DNA of 40,046 nucleotides from Syntrophobacteraceae bacterium (GTDB taxonomy: Bacteria > Desulfobacterota > Syntrophobacteria > Syntrophobacterales > Syntrophobacteraceae). The stretch spans positions 1 to 40,046 of the forward strand of contig PLSV01000352.1 in the NCBI GenBank assembly GCA_003165235.1, given 5' to 3'. The notes under the pieces are model-generated. The model did not search any database, was not told the DNA's origin, and saw only the letters and a program-made list of their open reading frames with translations. Within the stretch, counting starts at the first letter, position 1; each line of letters opens with the position of its first letter. Below are positions 1-7,230 of the stretch, piece by piece. A program made the translations under genes and the position numbers.

Positions 1-2
1 GC

Positions 3-182
3 TCCGTGGAAATCCAGGCTAGTCAGCATATGTCGGTCAGTCAAATCGCAACGCGATTAGGAAAATCTGTCTCCACTGTAATACAGGAAGCCGCAGCGGC
101 CGGGATAAACCTCAACGCCCCTTCATCCAGGACAGCAACCGGGAATTCAGCCATCGGCAATAATGTCAATGCGACGGCTTAA
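3..182 (+). CDS. 3' end of an unknown gene (partial)
   Basis: An open frame enters from the left edge and stops with TAA at 180-182, giving the last 59 residues of a protein. The segment contains SVSQIATRLGKSVSTV, which has the spacing of a helix-turn-helix (Q-I-A at the start of one helix, S-V-S-T-V in the next), followed by an Ala-rich helix and a Ser/Asn/Thr-rich tail. A 7-bp hairpin follows directly after the stop, which supports a real gene end. I do not recognise the family, and the start is outside the window. A DNA-binding role is only a suggestion from the HTH-like pattern. Confidence 0.45.
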   Translation, partial: SVEIQASQHMSVSQIATRLGKSVSTVIQEAAAAGINLNAPSSRTATGNSAIGNNVNATA

Positions 183-186
183 TTTC

Positions 187-208
187 CGACCTTCCGGATT
201 TAAGGTCG
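187..208 (+). terminator. Hairpin after the first gene
   Basis: CGACCTT (187-193) and AAGGTCG (202-208) form a perfect 7-bp stem with an 8-nt loop, starting 5 bp after the stop codon at 182. There is no U-tract, so it is a weak intrinsic terminator at best. Confidence 0.35.
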
Positions 209-617
209 ATTCGCGCTTTGAAGGTGTTAAGTCCCCCTTATATTCTCAAGGGAGACTTAGCACGGTCTCAAATTTTAAAAGCAAATTTTAAAAGCCCCAT
301 CTTGCAACAATAAGTAGCCCAATAGGCTAACCTCACTCAGAAAATCAAAGGGCATTGCTAAGCAGCTGCTTCAATTATTACGGATTAAAGGTTAGCAGGG
401 ATATAATGCCTGAATGCTCCTTTTTTTCTGTTTTCTCAAGGTCCATGTGATTTCTTTGCAACGCGGATTATTATTGCTTTCCCCTGAGCTGCCATTCGTT
501 TTGCAATCCATTGTGTTTCGCTCCTTTCGGGTCAGCTGATTGCGTCCTATGGCGATAACTTGCCATTCCATGAAACCAAAAAACAGTCGGACGTATAATG
601 CCTTATGATCTTAATGT
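209..617. other. Gene-free AT-richer stretch
   Basis: No credible coding frame is visible. The stretch contains a perfect tandem duplication of the 13-mer CAAATTTTAAAAG (269-281 and 282-294). Otherwise I see no RNA gene or clear promoter. It leads into the first polymerase-remnant repeat. Confidence 0.5.
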
Positions 618-1175
618 CTGAATTACCTTGAACCGGCAACATGCACTTTTAGATCGGAAACTGGGGTGTGAAGCGCGTAAGATGGATTGAAACGACCACC
701 TTTTACAACCGACGCCGTCTCAAACTGAAACCGGCTTTGTCTACTTTTTTGCCCATGTCTCCCCAATCGTAACTTCCACTTCAACCGGAACTTTACCGAG
801 ATAAGCTTTGCCGGCCTGAATCATGGTCTCTCGTAAAATGACGGCTGCATCATTTGCCTTCTCTTCAGGCACTTCGAGGATCATTTCATCGTGCACTGTT
901 CCGATGATCCAAGCTCCCGTTTCTACCAGTCTTTGCGGGAGCAGGCTCAATGCCTTTTTCGTTATATCTGTGGCCGTCTTTTTAACGGATGTGTTGTAGA
1001 GTGCGCCCTGAAAACGCAAAAACCGGTCCCATCGACGTATAACTTGTTTATTCCAACCGGAGATCTTATGTTTTTTTCGGTTTCAGGCGCACAACTAAAG
1101 TTTTTTAGGGCAAAGCCCCCCCGAAGAAGCGGTTGGGATGGTTGGCACTGAAGTTGGTGCATTATTCCGGATAAG
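618..1175. repeat. Direct repeat copy A (polymerase remnant unit)
   Basis: This segment is homologous over its whole length to 1818-2376 and has the same orientation. The two copies share long near-identical runs, for example around the conserved words ACAACCGACGCCGT and TCTCCCCAATCGTAAC/TATCCCCAATCGTAAC. They are diverged: the encoded 92-residue frames are about 75% identical by eye. Each copy holds the 3' end of a family-A DNA polymerase gene on the minus strand and ends just before a plus-strand flavoprotein gene. The unit also includes a short word ending in TGGATTGAAAC (683-693) that resembles the end of many CRISPR repeats. Confidence 0.7.
741..1019 (-). pseudogene. DNA polymerase I-family C-terminal fragment (copy A)
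   Basis: The 92-residue minus-strand frame matches the C-terminal end of family-A DNA polymerases. It has the segment after the O-helix (here degraded to NTSVKKTATDI against the usual N-PVQGTAADI) and then motif C, seen as GTVHDEMILEVPEE, in which VHDE carries a catalytic Asp. The rest of the polymerase (exonuclease, fingers, most of the palm) is absent, because the sequence upstream on this strand is broken and then replaced by the PNPOx gene. It cannot be an active polymerase. Compared with copy B at 1944-2222 the pre-motif-C segment has decayed, which suggests longer or faster loss of constraint. An ancient phage- or plasmid-type polA is the likely source. Confidence 0.7.
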
Positions 1176-1232
1176 CTGTTCCAGTCATTAAATTGGTCTG
1201 TATGCTCACTCAAATTAAAGGAGATAGTACCA

Positions 1233-1604
1233 ATGATCCCAGAAAAACTTCTGGAAATACTGAAAAAAGACGGCATCGTTGCCATCGCTACTCTGGGCCA
1301 GGATGGGCCGCATATGGTCAACTCGTGGACCAGTTACGTGCGAATATCCGCCGATGGCCGGTTGCTGATTCCTGCCGGTTACATGCATCGCACCGAGGCG
1401 AATGTTGCCTTCAACCCTAACGTATTGATTACCCTGGCAAGCAGCAAAGTGCAAGGTTTGCATGGAGCGGGCGCAGGCTTCCTGGTCAAAGGCAAGGCAG
1501 CGTTCATAACGTCTGGACCGGACTTTGATTTGCTAAAGTCGAAATTCGATTGGTTACGCGCCACATTGGCTGTTACGCCCGATTCTATAACTCAGACGTG
1601 GTAG
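1233..1604 (+). CDS. Pyridoxamine 5'-phosphate oxidase-like (FMN-binding split-barrel) protein
   Basis: The 123-residue product begins MIPEKLLEIL and carries the split-barrel pattern IVAIATLGQDGPHMVNSW, then the strand GRLLIPAGYMHRTEANV, typical of small PNPOx-fold proteins that bind FMN, F420 or haem. Length and C-terminus (LAVTPDSITQTW) agree with a complete single-domain member. ATG 1233 is preceded by AAAGGAG (1217-1223), a good ribosome binding site. The gene sits between polymerase remnants, starting 57 bp after repeat copy A, and its last bases touch a further minus-strand polymerase fragment. The substrate is unknown. General flavin-dependent reduction or oxidation in the cytoplasm is the family role. 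Confidence 0.75.
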   Translation: MIPEKLLEILKKDGIVAIATLGQDGPHMVNSWTSYVRISADGRLLIPAGYMHRTEANVAFNPNVLITLASSKVQGLHGAGAGFLVKGKAAFITSGPDFDLLKSKFDWLRATLAVTPDSITQTW

Positions 1605-1800
1605 CTGAAAGAGAACGGGGGAACAGGCGCTTCATTGGCTTTAGGTGCCTTGCGGAAGCACTCATCATCAGTGCCAGTTTCCCCAAATCTAACCTCGAGT
1701 CTCTGCTTTTCCGCATCAAATCTTTCTGCGAGTGGACCCAGAGTATCAAGGTCAATCAGCATCCCTCTTAATTCCATCTCAACAACTGTGGGAAGGCAAC
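1605..1800 (-). pseudogene. DNA polymerase I-family internal fragment
   Basis: The minus-strand frame here reads LPTVVEMELRGMLIDLDTL, followed by AERFDAEKQRLE. This matches the linker helix region at the start of the polymerase domain of family-A polymerases, where an 'xxEMExxGxxxD' signature is typical. It lies upstream, in minus-strand sense, of C-terminal fragment A and is separated from it by the plus-strand PNPOx gene. The simplest reading is that both pieces belong to one polymerase gene from which the central part was lost. The frame ends inside the end of the PNPOx gene. Assignment rests on motif resemblance only. Confidence 0.5.
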
Positions 1801-1817
1801 CAAATTCCAACTAATAT

Positions 1818-2376
1818 GTGAATTCACCTCAAGCGGCAACATGTCGAACGAGATCGGAACCTGGGGGTGTGAATCGCCCAGGATTGGATTGAAACGACCA
1901 CATTTTACAACCGACGCCGTCATGAAACAGAGGCTGGGTTTGTCTACTTCTCTGCCCATGTATCCCCAATCGTAACCTCCACTTCAACCGGAACTTTATC
2001 GAGATAAGCTTTCCCTGCTTCGATCATGGTCTTTCTTAGAATGGCGGCGGCATCATTTACCATCTTCTCAGGAACTTCGAGAATAATCTCGTCATGCACC
2101 GTTCCAATGATCTTGGCTCCGGTATTGGCTAATCCTTGTGGAAGTAATGCCTGCGCCTTCTTTGTGATATCTGCGGCTGTCCCTTGAACCGGCGTGTTGT
2201 AGAGTGAGCCCTGAAACTGCAAAACCAGCCTCGTTGACCTCTCGGTTGCATGTCCGATTGGGAAATCTTATGTTTTTGCTGGGTTTGGAGTTGTTCCAGA
2301 AGTTTTTCGGCAGAATCCGGTCCAAGAATGCGGTTTTGATACATGGCGCCCAACTTGATGCAATATTCCTATTAAG
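1818..2376. repeat. Direct repeat copy B (polymerase remnant unit)
   Basis: Second, less decayed copy of the 618-1175 unit, offset by about 1.2 kb. It ends 5 bp before the AAGGAG ribosome binding site of the nitroreductase gene. The CRISPR-repeat-like word TGGATTGAAAC is at 1885-1895. Confidence 0.7.
1944..2222 (-). pseudogene. DNA polymerase I-family C-terminal fragment (copy B)
   Basis: This 92-residue minus-strand frame keeps the family-A signature nearly intact: NTPVQGTAADITKKA, then GTVHDEIILEVPE (motif C with VHDE) and a normal C-terminal end, VEVTIGDTW. Nothing of the fingers, exonuclease or remaining palm lies upstream on the strand. The frame before it (2223-2376) encodes a different-looking peptide containing LGPDSAEKLLEQLQ that I cannot place. 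It is therefore a truncated remnant rather than a functional polymerase. The better preservation against copy A shows that the two copies have diverged independently. Confidence 0.7.
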
Positions 2377-2393
2377 ACCGAAGGAGACTCGCT

Positions 2394-2966
2394 GTGGACA
2401 TTTTCTCCATCATCAAAGGAAGGCGAAGTTGCCGCGCCTTTCTACCAGAGCCTATACCAAAAGAAACGATTGCGATGATCCTGAAAGCCGCAGTATGGGC
2501 TCCTTCGCCAATGAATGCACAACCTTGGGAATTCATCGTGATCACCAGCCAGGAAACCAAGAAAACGATTTTCTCGGAGGCCGAAACACTAAAGCAGGAT
2601 TTGTTTCAAAAGAGCGGATGGAAATGGTTGGGACGCTACAATGTTGATTTTCTGCTCTCTGCTCCTGTAATAGTGGCTGTAGTGGGAGATCCAGACAAAA
2701 CAGGGGCAGATAAGTTTATTGAAGGTGGCGGGATTGCTTACCAGCACGCCTGTGCAGCGGCAGTTCAGAACATGCTTCTTGCGGCCCATGCTCTGGGACT
2801 TGGAAGCCTATGGTTCACTTTGTTTGAAACTGAAGTTATGCGAAATATACTGGGCGTGGCATCTGGGAAAGTACCTCTGGCGATGGTGTGCCTCGGCAAA
2901 CCCAGCGGTGAACCGTTGCAGGTGTATCGAAAGGATGCATTGGAAAAAACCCGGTTTATCCGTTGA
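2394..2966 (+). CDS. Nitroreductase-family FMN oxidoreductase
   Basis: A 190-residue protein starting at GTG 2394, chosen because AAGGAG (2381-2386) stands 7 bp upstream. It opens MDIFSIIKGRRSCRAFL, the nitroreductase N-terminal signature with R-R-S-x-R for FMN phosphate binding. This is followed by AAVWAPSPMNAQPWEFIVI (FMN/substrate contacts) and the C-terminal LAMVCLGKPSGE. Length is normal for the family. Members use NAD(P)H and FMN to reduce nitroaromatics, quinones or flavins, or act in cofactor chemistry; the substrate here is unknown. The gene follows polymerase-repeat copy B directly, in the same way as the PNPOx gene follows copy A. Confidence 0.85.
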   Translation: MDIFSIIKGRRSCRAFLPEPIPKETIAMILKAAVWAPSPMNAQPWEFIVITSQETKKTIFSEAETLKQDLFQKSGWKWLGRYNVDFLLSAPVIVAVVGDPDKTGADKFIEGGGIAYQHACAAAVQNMLLAAHALGLGSLWFTLFETEVMRNILGVASGKVPLAMVCLGKPSGEPLQVYRKDALEKTRFIR

Positions 2967-3048
2967 TTTTTGACCTTTCTCCCTTTCAAAAAGCGGCCTG
3001 GTTCCCTTTTATCCAGCCAAGCCGCCCTTTGCCTCAACTATCATCTCG

Positions 3049-3288
3049 TCATGCGTGAGCGATCCGAGCATACGGTACTCCCATTTTTTCAGCAGCCCAG
3101 ATCAGCGTTTCCTCCATATGTTCATTCCCCAATACGAAATTATCGTCGTTGTCGAAGAATTCCTCACATCTTCGTTTTGTCATCCTAACATCTGGATCTC
3201 CAAAGAGAATGGCCTTCATCTGATCACCGTGGATTGAAACGGCGCCGTGGAAGGCGCCGCTACCAAAAACCGGTGTCGCCCCAATCAT
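3049..3288 (-). CDS. Small hypothetical protein
   Basis: A 79-residue minus-strand frame starting at ATG 3288, with GAGGG a few bases upstream as a usable ribosome binding site. The product is acidic and mixed alpha/beta in appearance (MKAILFGDPDVRMTKRRCEE, then a Trp-containing helix and a C-terminal HA). I do not recognise it. Part of its N-terminal coding region coincides with a hairpin-forming repeat (3240-3265) that also occurs in non-coding DNA at 9111-9137. The frame may thus be partly made of repeat sequence and could be spurious or a fragment of a longer gene. Confidence 0.4.
   Translation of the reverse strand: MIGATPVFGSGAFHGAVSIHGDQMKAILFGDPDVRMTKRRCEEFFDNDDNFVLGNEHMEETLIWAAEKMGVPYARIAHA
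3240..3265. repeat. Dispersed hairpin element, copy 1
   Basis: CGGCGCC (3240-3246), loop GTGGAA, GGCGCCG (3253-3259), then CTACCA. The same plan (7-bp GC stem, TGGAA-type hexaloop, CTACCA tail) recurs at 9111-9137, with base changes on both sides of the stem that keep pairing. Confidence 0.55.
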
Positions 3289-3474
3289 TACGTCCCTCGT
3301 ATAAATGCAATCAAAGGCCCCTTGCCGGAATATGGGAACAGATAGAATTCTTCCGGCACTCCGGCAGGGATCGAGCGTTAGTCATAGAATCATTCACACC
3401 CTCACCTGCATCACATCAAATAAAGCTTGCCAGCAACTCATCATCCTCATTCAAGCTACTGGATTGACGCAGAT

Positions 3475-4032
3475 TTATCCTGCCGCCTTCAAAATATCCT
3501 CAAAGACCCTGGTAAATTGGCCCGATTCCATCGACCGGTCGAATTGTCTCAACCACTTCCTCGTGTACTTGCGGTCAAAATCAGGGTTCTTAAGGATTAT
3601 TGAATGGACGTCTTCCAGGTCTCTAGGCCGGCCTGCAAAGACCTTGTGGATGATCACGTCCTCAACAGACGCAAACATGACCGGAGCATCCTGAAAGTAA
3701 ATTGGCTTTGCCCTTTCGATAGCCCGTCTCTCATAAGGGGTGTAAGAAAAGATAAAATCAACCCTTATGGCGGTGTTTCTATCTCTTGTTGGGAGGACGA
3801 ATGTTTTTTGCGCAAAAGCCCTGAAATCTTCGGGGATGACATCGAGGTCAATGTCCTTGACTGCTTTAAGGGCGCGCTCCAGCTCATCGATATTCACTCC
3901 GAGAGTGATATCTATATCCTTGGTCATTCTTGGCATACCATAGAGCAGTACAGCCTGCCCCCCGATAATCATATAAGGCAGGTCGTTCCGTTTCAGCGCA
4001 CGTGAGATTCTGATGATGAGTTCATTAAACAT
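3475..4032 (-). CDS. AbiEii/MNT-type nucleotidyltransferase (toxin-like)
   Basis: The 185-residue protein has the small nucleotidyltransferase signature IIGGQAVLLYG (Gly24-Gly25) followed by TKDIDITLG, which gives the metal-binding Asp39 and Asp41. A later SVEDVIIHKVFAGRPRDLEDV segment matches the conserved K...R-x-x-D-x-x-D helix of AbiEii/DUF6036-like enzymes. It starts inside the end of the preceding small gene (8-bp overlap, 4025-4032), so the two should be translated together. By family analogy it would transfer nucleotides to tRNA or protein and act as the toxin of a type IV-like or MNT pair. The target is unknown. It lies in the decayed accessory region, as toxin-antitoxin genes often do. 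Confidence 0.75.
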   Translation of the reverse strand: MFNELIIRISRALKRNDLPYMIIGGQAVLLYGMPRMTKDIDITLGVNIDELERALKAVKDIDLDVIPEDFRAFAQKTFVLPTRDRNTAIRVDFIFSYTPYERRAIERAKPIYFQDAPVMFASVEDVIIHKVFAGRPRDLEDVHSIILKNPDFDRKYTRKWLRQFDRSMESGQFTRVFEDILKAAG

Positions 4033-4222
4033 GGTTCAATATCTTGGCGATCCTTATATCCACTTCGATCCCATCGAGGGGATCTTTGAGCGGAAGCACC
4101 CCAAGTTGAACGCCTTCCTTCCACATTTCTTCAAACAGCTTGAGGGATTCAAAGTAATCGGGTTTTTCCATCCTGAGATATGCCTTGTCGAATTCGAACA
4201 GAAGTTGGCCGTCTTTTACCAT
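4025..4222 (-). CDS. Small partner protein of the nucleotidyltransferase
   Basis: 65 residues starting MVKDGQLLFEFDKAYLR at ATG 4222, with AGGAGG placed about 6 bp before it. That strong site is why I reject the longer frame reaching 4387. It overlaps the nucleotidyltransferase gene by 8 bp. The product is acidic and helical, with a Trp-containing amphipathic helix (FESLKLFEEMWKEGVQLG). I do not know a named family for it. Position and size suggest the antitoxin or regulator of the pair, which is inference from context. Confidence 0.6.
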   Translation of the reverse strand: MVKDGQLLFEFDKAYLRMEKPDYFESLKLFEEMWKEGVQLGVLPLKDPLDGIEVDIRIAKILNHV

Positions 4223-4428
4223 ACGTCCTCCTGAGCTATTCCGGTTCAGGTTCGCTGGAAAAACTTCGCCGGCAACTCCTCGTTGACCGGCTTCATGAAT
4301 GATCGGGGTGGAAAGAAACTGATTGGAATTATTCCATAATATGACATCTTCCGACCGGCTGTCCACTGGAAAGATCTTGGGCGCCATCCTCCAGTTTCCG
4401 GATGGAGACCCTCTAAGCTTGTCCCGAT

Positions 4429-4464
4429 CCCTTCGACACGCTCAGGGCAGACCTTGCCGAAGGG
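4429..4464. repeat. Palindromic intergenic element
   Basis: CCCTTCG (4429-4435) pairs with CGAAGGG (4458-4464) around a 22-nt centre containing CACGCTCAGGGCAG. Elements with this 'CTTCGACAxGCTCAGG' core are widespread in intergenic DNA of high-GC and proteobacterial genomes. Only one copy is seen in this window. The surrounding 4223-4613 stretch otherwise shows nothing I can name. Confidence 0.45.
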
Positions 4465-4613
4465 TCTTTGCGGTTAAATTCCGTCTTTAGGGAAATGACG
4501 ACAGCATCGGACAAATTGGCGATTACCCGTTTGGATTGGGTCATTTTACCCTTTCTTTTGCAACAAAACTGCTTAAGATGCTAATTTAAAACAACTCTGA
4601 AACGGGGAAACAC

Positions 4614-7196
4614 ATGATCGGAAACATCACGGAATCCTTGAGGAAACAGCGCGAGTTAATTCTTGAGGAAAGCAGCGAGCAAGCGCTCGATCGCCACACC
4701 AGCCTTTTGGAGATCGCTATCATCTCTTTATACAACCGTCTTGCCAATCGGCTCGCCAGCGGCTCCGAGGCATTCCGGGCCGGAGGCGCTATCGCGGCGA
4801 TCGGCTCTTTTGGACGCGGCATATCGAGCCCGACCCAAGCGGTTCCCATCCTGTGTCTCCAGGCCGATGACTCCGCGATCAAAGACGCCTGGATCGATGA
4901 GATCACCGAACCGCTCAGGGAGGCCGGATGGCATGTCGAAGCCTTCCAGGGATCGGCGGCGCAGATAATGGAGATGGCCAGAACGGATTGGGGCTTGTTT
5001 TTCAAGCTCATGGACCTCCGCTACATTTCGGGAAACCGCAATCTTGCCGATCGGTTGGATCGGGAAATTGACAATCATATCATCGAAAACCGGGCATTTA
5101 TTCTCGATTCTCTCCGCGAGTCCATTACAACCCGCAAGAAGCTGCTCGAAAACACTCAGAACTGGCTTGAGCCCGACCTCGAGGAGAATCCCGGAGGACT
5201 TTCCGAGATTCGCGCCATCCGCGCCGGATGCCGCATCGAATCCAAGATCCGCAATCTTGAGGACGCAATCTTCCAGGGCTATCTCAGCCGGCAGGAAGTG
5301 GACTTTCTTCAGACTGCGGAGAAAGCGTTCTGCCGGTACCTGACGCTTCTGCGGGCCACATCGGGACGGGCGGGCAGCACGCTTCTTTTCGGCGACCAGG
5401 AGACGCTTGCCCGCAAGCTGGGGTATGCGGAAAGATCGGGTTTTCTTCCGGTCGAAATTTTCATGCAGCATGTTCACCAGTTGTTTGAAGGAGTCGCCGA
5501 GGTTTCGCGAGAATTCTGGGAAAGACTCGACGAGGGCCTTTCCACCGGCGCCGAACAGACCGAAACCGTCATTGAAGAAGGGATGGTCGCCAGGTCCGGA
5601 AAGATCCACATCCAGACCGAGCGCTACCCGGCAACGCCGGAACGACTTGTTCACCTCTTTGCAGTGTCCGCCCGGCGCGGTCTTGGGCTGGCGAACGTCA
5701 CAAGGCAATGGATATCTCACAATAAGAACGTACTCGGCGCGGCTTCGGGAGACCCTCGTGTGAAAGATGAATTCCTGGAGCTGCTCCGGGCCGAGTCGCC
5801 CTCGGTCCCGGTTCTGCGCCGCTTCTACGACTACGGCCTGATGACTGCGCTCATTCCCGAGCTTGCCTCGGTCCACGGGCTGGTCCAGCACGACGAATTT
5901 CACCTCTACCCCGTCCAGGAGCATCACCTTCGCACTGTCGCCGAGCTAAAGAAGATCATCGCCGGGGCATACTCCGAGGAAGAACCCGAACTCACCATGA
6001 CGGCCGCCGACCTGGGGGACCCTGCCCCCATGCTGCTCGCCGGCCTGATTCACGATGTGGGAAAAAGTTCGGGCAGCGGTCATGCGGCCAGGGGCGGCGA
6101 GATGATTCCCGCTATTGCAAGACGCCTGGGCCTGTCGTCCCAGGAAACCGAGACGGTCCAGTTCCTTGTATCCCAGCACCTGCTTCTGCTGGACAGCGCG
6201 TCCATGCGCGACCTGGCCGACTACGAAATGCTATCGAGCTGCACGGCCGCAGTCGGGAGAAAGGAATACCTCGATCAGCTCGTTTTGCTCACTTTTGCCG
6301 ACATGATATCCACCGGACCCCGCGCAAGGGATAAATGGCGCAATACACCGGTGCTGACCCTCTACCGCAACCTTCGGGCCATACTCGAAAAAGGCGAACC
6401 AAGCTCACGGGTCATCTCCGAACGGGCAGCCAGGGTGAAAAAGCAGATCGAGAGCCGCGTTTCGGATCTTCTGGGCCCCGGCGAGGTGGAGAGCTATTTC
6501 TCACAGCTCGCTCCGAGGTATCTGATTTCCATATCCCCGGAGGAGATAGTCAAGCATATCCAGTTGGCCCGGAGGCTCCAGGAATCCAAAGGCTCTTTCA
6601 TCTGGGAGGTTTCCTCCGGGGGGCGCGAAACCGCAGAGATTACCTTCATGAGCTACGACAGACCGGGGCTTCTTGCAAGATCGGCGGGAATCCTTACGCT
6701 CCACGAACTCAACATCATCAGCGCCCAGGCATTTACAATGAACGACGAAATCACGCTGCTCCTGTTCCAATGCCGGCTTCCGGAAGGCGAGACGGCGACC
6801 GACTGGGAGGCGATGAGGATGGATATGGACCGCCTGCTCAAGGGCAAATTAGCCCTGGACTACCGGATAGCGGCGCATTCGGCGGGAAGGCGGCAGCCAA
6901 AAGCGTTGCGGACGGCGCCGAGCGAGATCGTTATCGATAACGAATCCTCGGCGGTGTACACTATCCTGGAAGTATACACGGCAGACCGCATAGGACTTCT
7001 TTATACGATTACCAGGACTTTGCACGAACTCCAGATACCGATATCCATAGCCAAAATCACGACCAAGAGCGATCAGGCGGCCGACGCCTTCTACATCAGG
7101 AATGAACAGCGGGAGAAGGTTACAGACCCCGAGCAGATCGGGGAGATTAAGAAAGCCCTCCGCTTCTGCCTGGATGGAGAGTCCGAGTGGGAATAG
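4614..7196 (+). CDS. glnD: GlnD-like PII uridylyl-transferase/removing enzyme with degenerate NTase motif
   Basis: The 860-residue protein has the full GlnD layout: an N-terminal nucleotidyltransferase domain, a central helical GlnD domain (GGLSEIRAIR), an HD phosphohydrolase domain with His480-Asp481 in LIHDVGKSSGSGHA and a later LTFADM, and two C-terminal ACT domains (around 685-740 and 785-855). GlnD senses glutamine through its ACT domains and adds or removes UMP on PII. Here the NTase signature reads GSFGRGISSPTQAVPIL at 64-80. In canonical GlnD this position is G-G-Y-G-R-G-x-x-x-P-x-S-D-I-D, so both catalytic Asp are replaced (Ala76, Pro78). The HD part looks intact. I infer an enzyme that may only remove UMP or only sense glutamine. 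No ammonium-regulation gene is adjacent. Confidence 0.85.
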   Translation: MIGNITESLRKQRELILEESSEQALDRHTSLLEIAIISLYNRLANRLASGSEAFRAGGAIAAIGSFGRGISSPTQAVPILCLQADDSAIKDAWIDEITEPLREAGWHVEAFQGSAAQIMEMARTDWGLFFKLMDLRYISGNRNLADRLDREIDNHIIENRAFILDSLRESITTRKKLLENTQNWLEPDLEENPGGLSEIRAIRAGCRIESKIRNLEDAIFQGYLSRQEVDFLQTAEKAFCRYLTLLRATSGRAGSTLLFGDQETLARKLGYAERSGFLPVEIFMQHVHQLFEGVAEVSREFWERLDEGLSTGAEQTETVIEEGMVARSGKIHIQTERYPATPERLVHLFAVSARRGLGLANVTRQWISHNKNVLGAASGDPRVKDEFLELLRAESPSVPVLRRFYDYGLMTALIPELASVHGLVQHDEFHLYPVQEHHLRTVAELKKIIAGAYSEEEPELTMTAADLGDPAPMLLAGLIHDVGKSSGSGHAARGGEMIPAIARRLGLSSQETETVQFLVSQHLLLLDSASMRDLADYEMLSSCTAAVGRKEYLDQLVLLTFADMISTGPRARDKWRNTPVLTLYRNLRAILEKGEPSSRVISERAARVKKQIESRVSDLLGPGEVESYFSQLAPRYLISISPEEIVKHIQLARRLQESKGSFIWEVSSGGRETAEITFMSYDRPGLLARSAGILTLHELNIISAQAFTMNDEITLLLFQCRLPEGETATDWEAMRMDMDRLLKGKLALDYRIAAHSAGRRQPKALRTAPSEIVIDNESSAVYTILEVYTADRIGLLYTITRTLHELQIPISIAKITTKSDQAADAFYIRNEQREKVTDPEQIGEIKKALRFCLDGESEWE

Positions 7197-7230
7197 AGTT
7201 ACAACAATGAACTGAATGGGAGCTAATCTG

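Noticed and set aside
683-1895. Possible CRISPR array
   Set aside because: Only two copies of the repeat-like word exist, 1.2 kb apart, and both are part of the larger polymerase-remnant duplication. No spacers and no cas genes.
4223-4387. N-terminal extension of the small partner gene to 4387
   Set aside because: The ATG at 4222 has a strong AGGAGG; the extension looks non-coding.
4728-5927. 399-residue minus-strand open frame
   Set aside because: It lies opposite glnD, has no domain pattern, and arises from the codon bias of the real gene.
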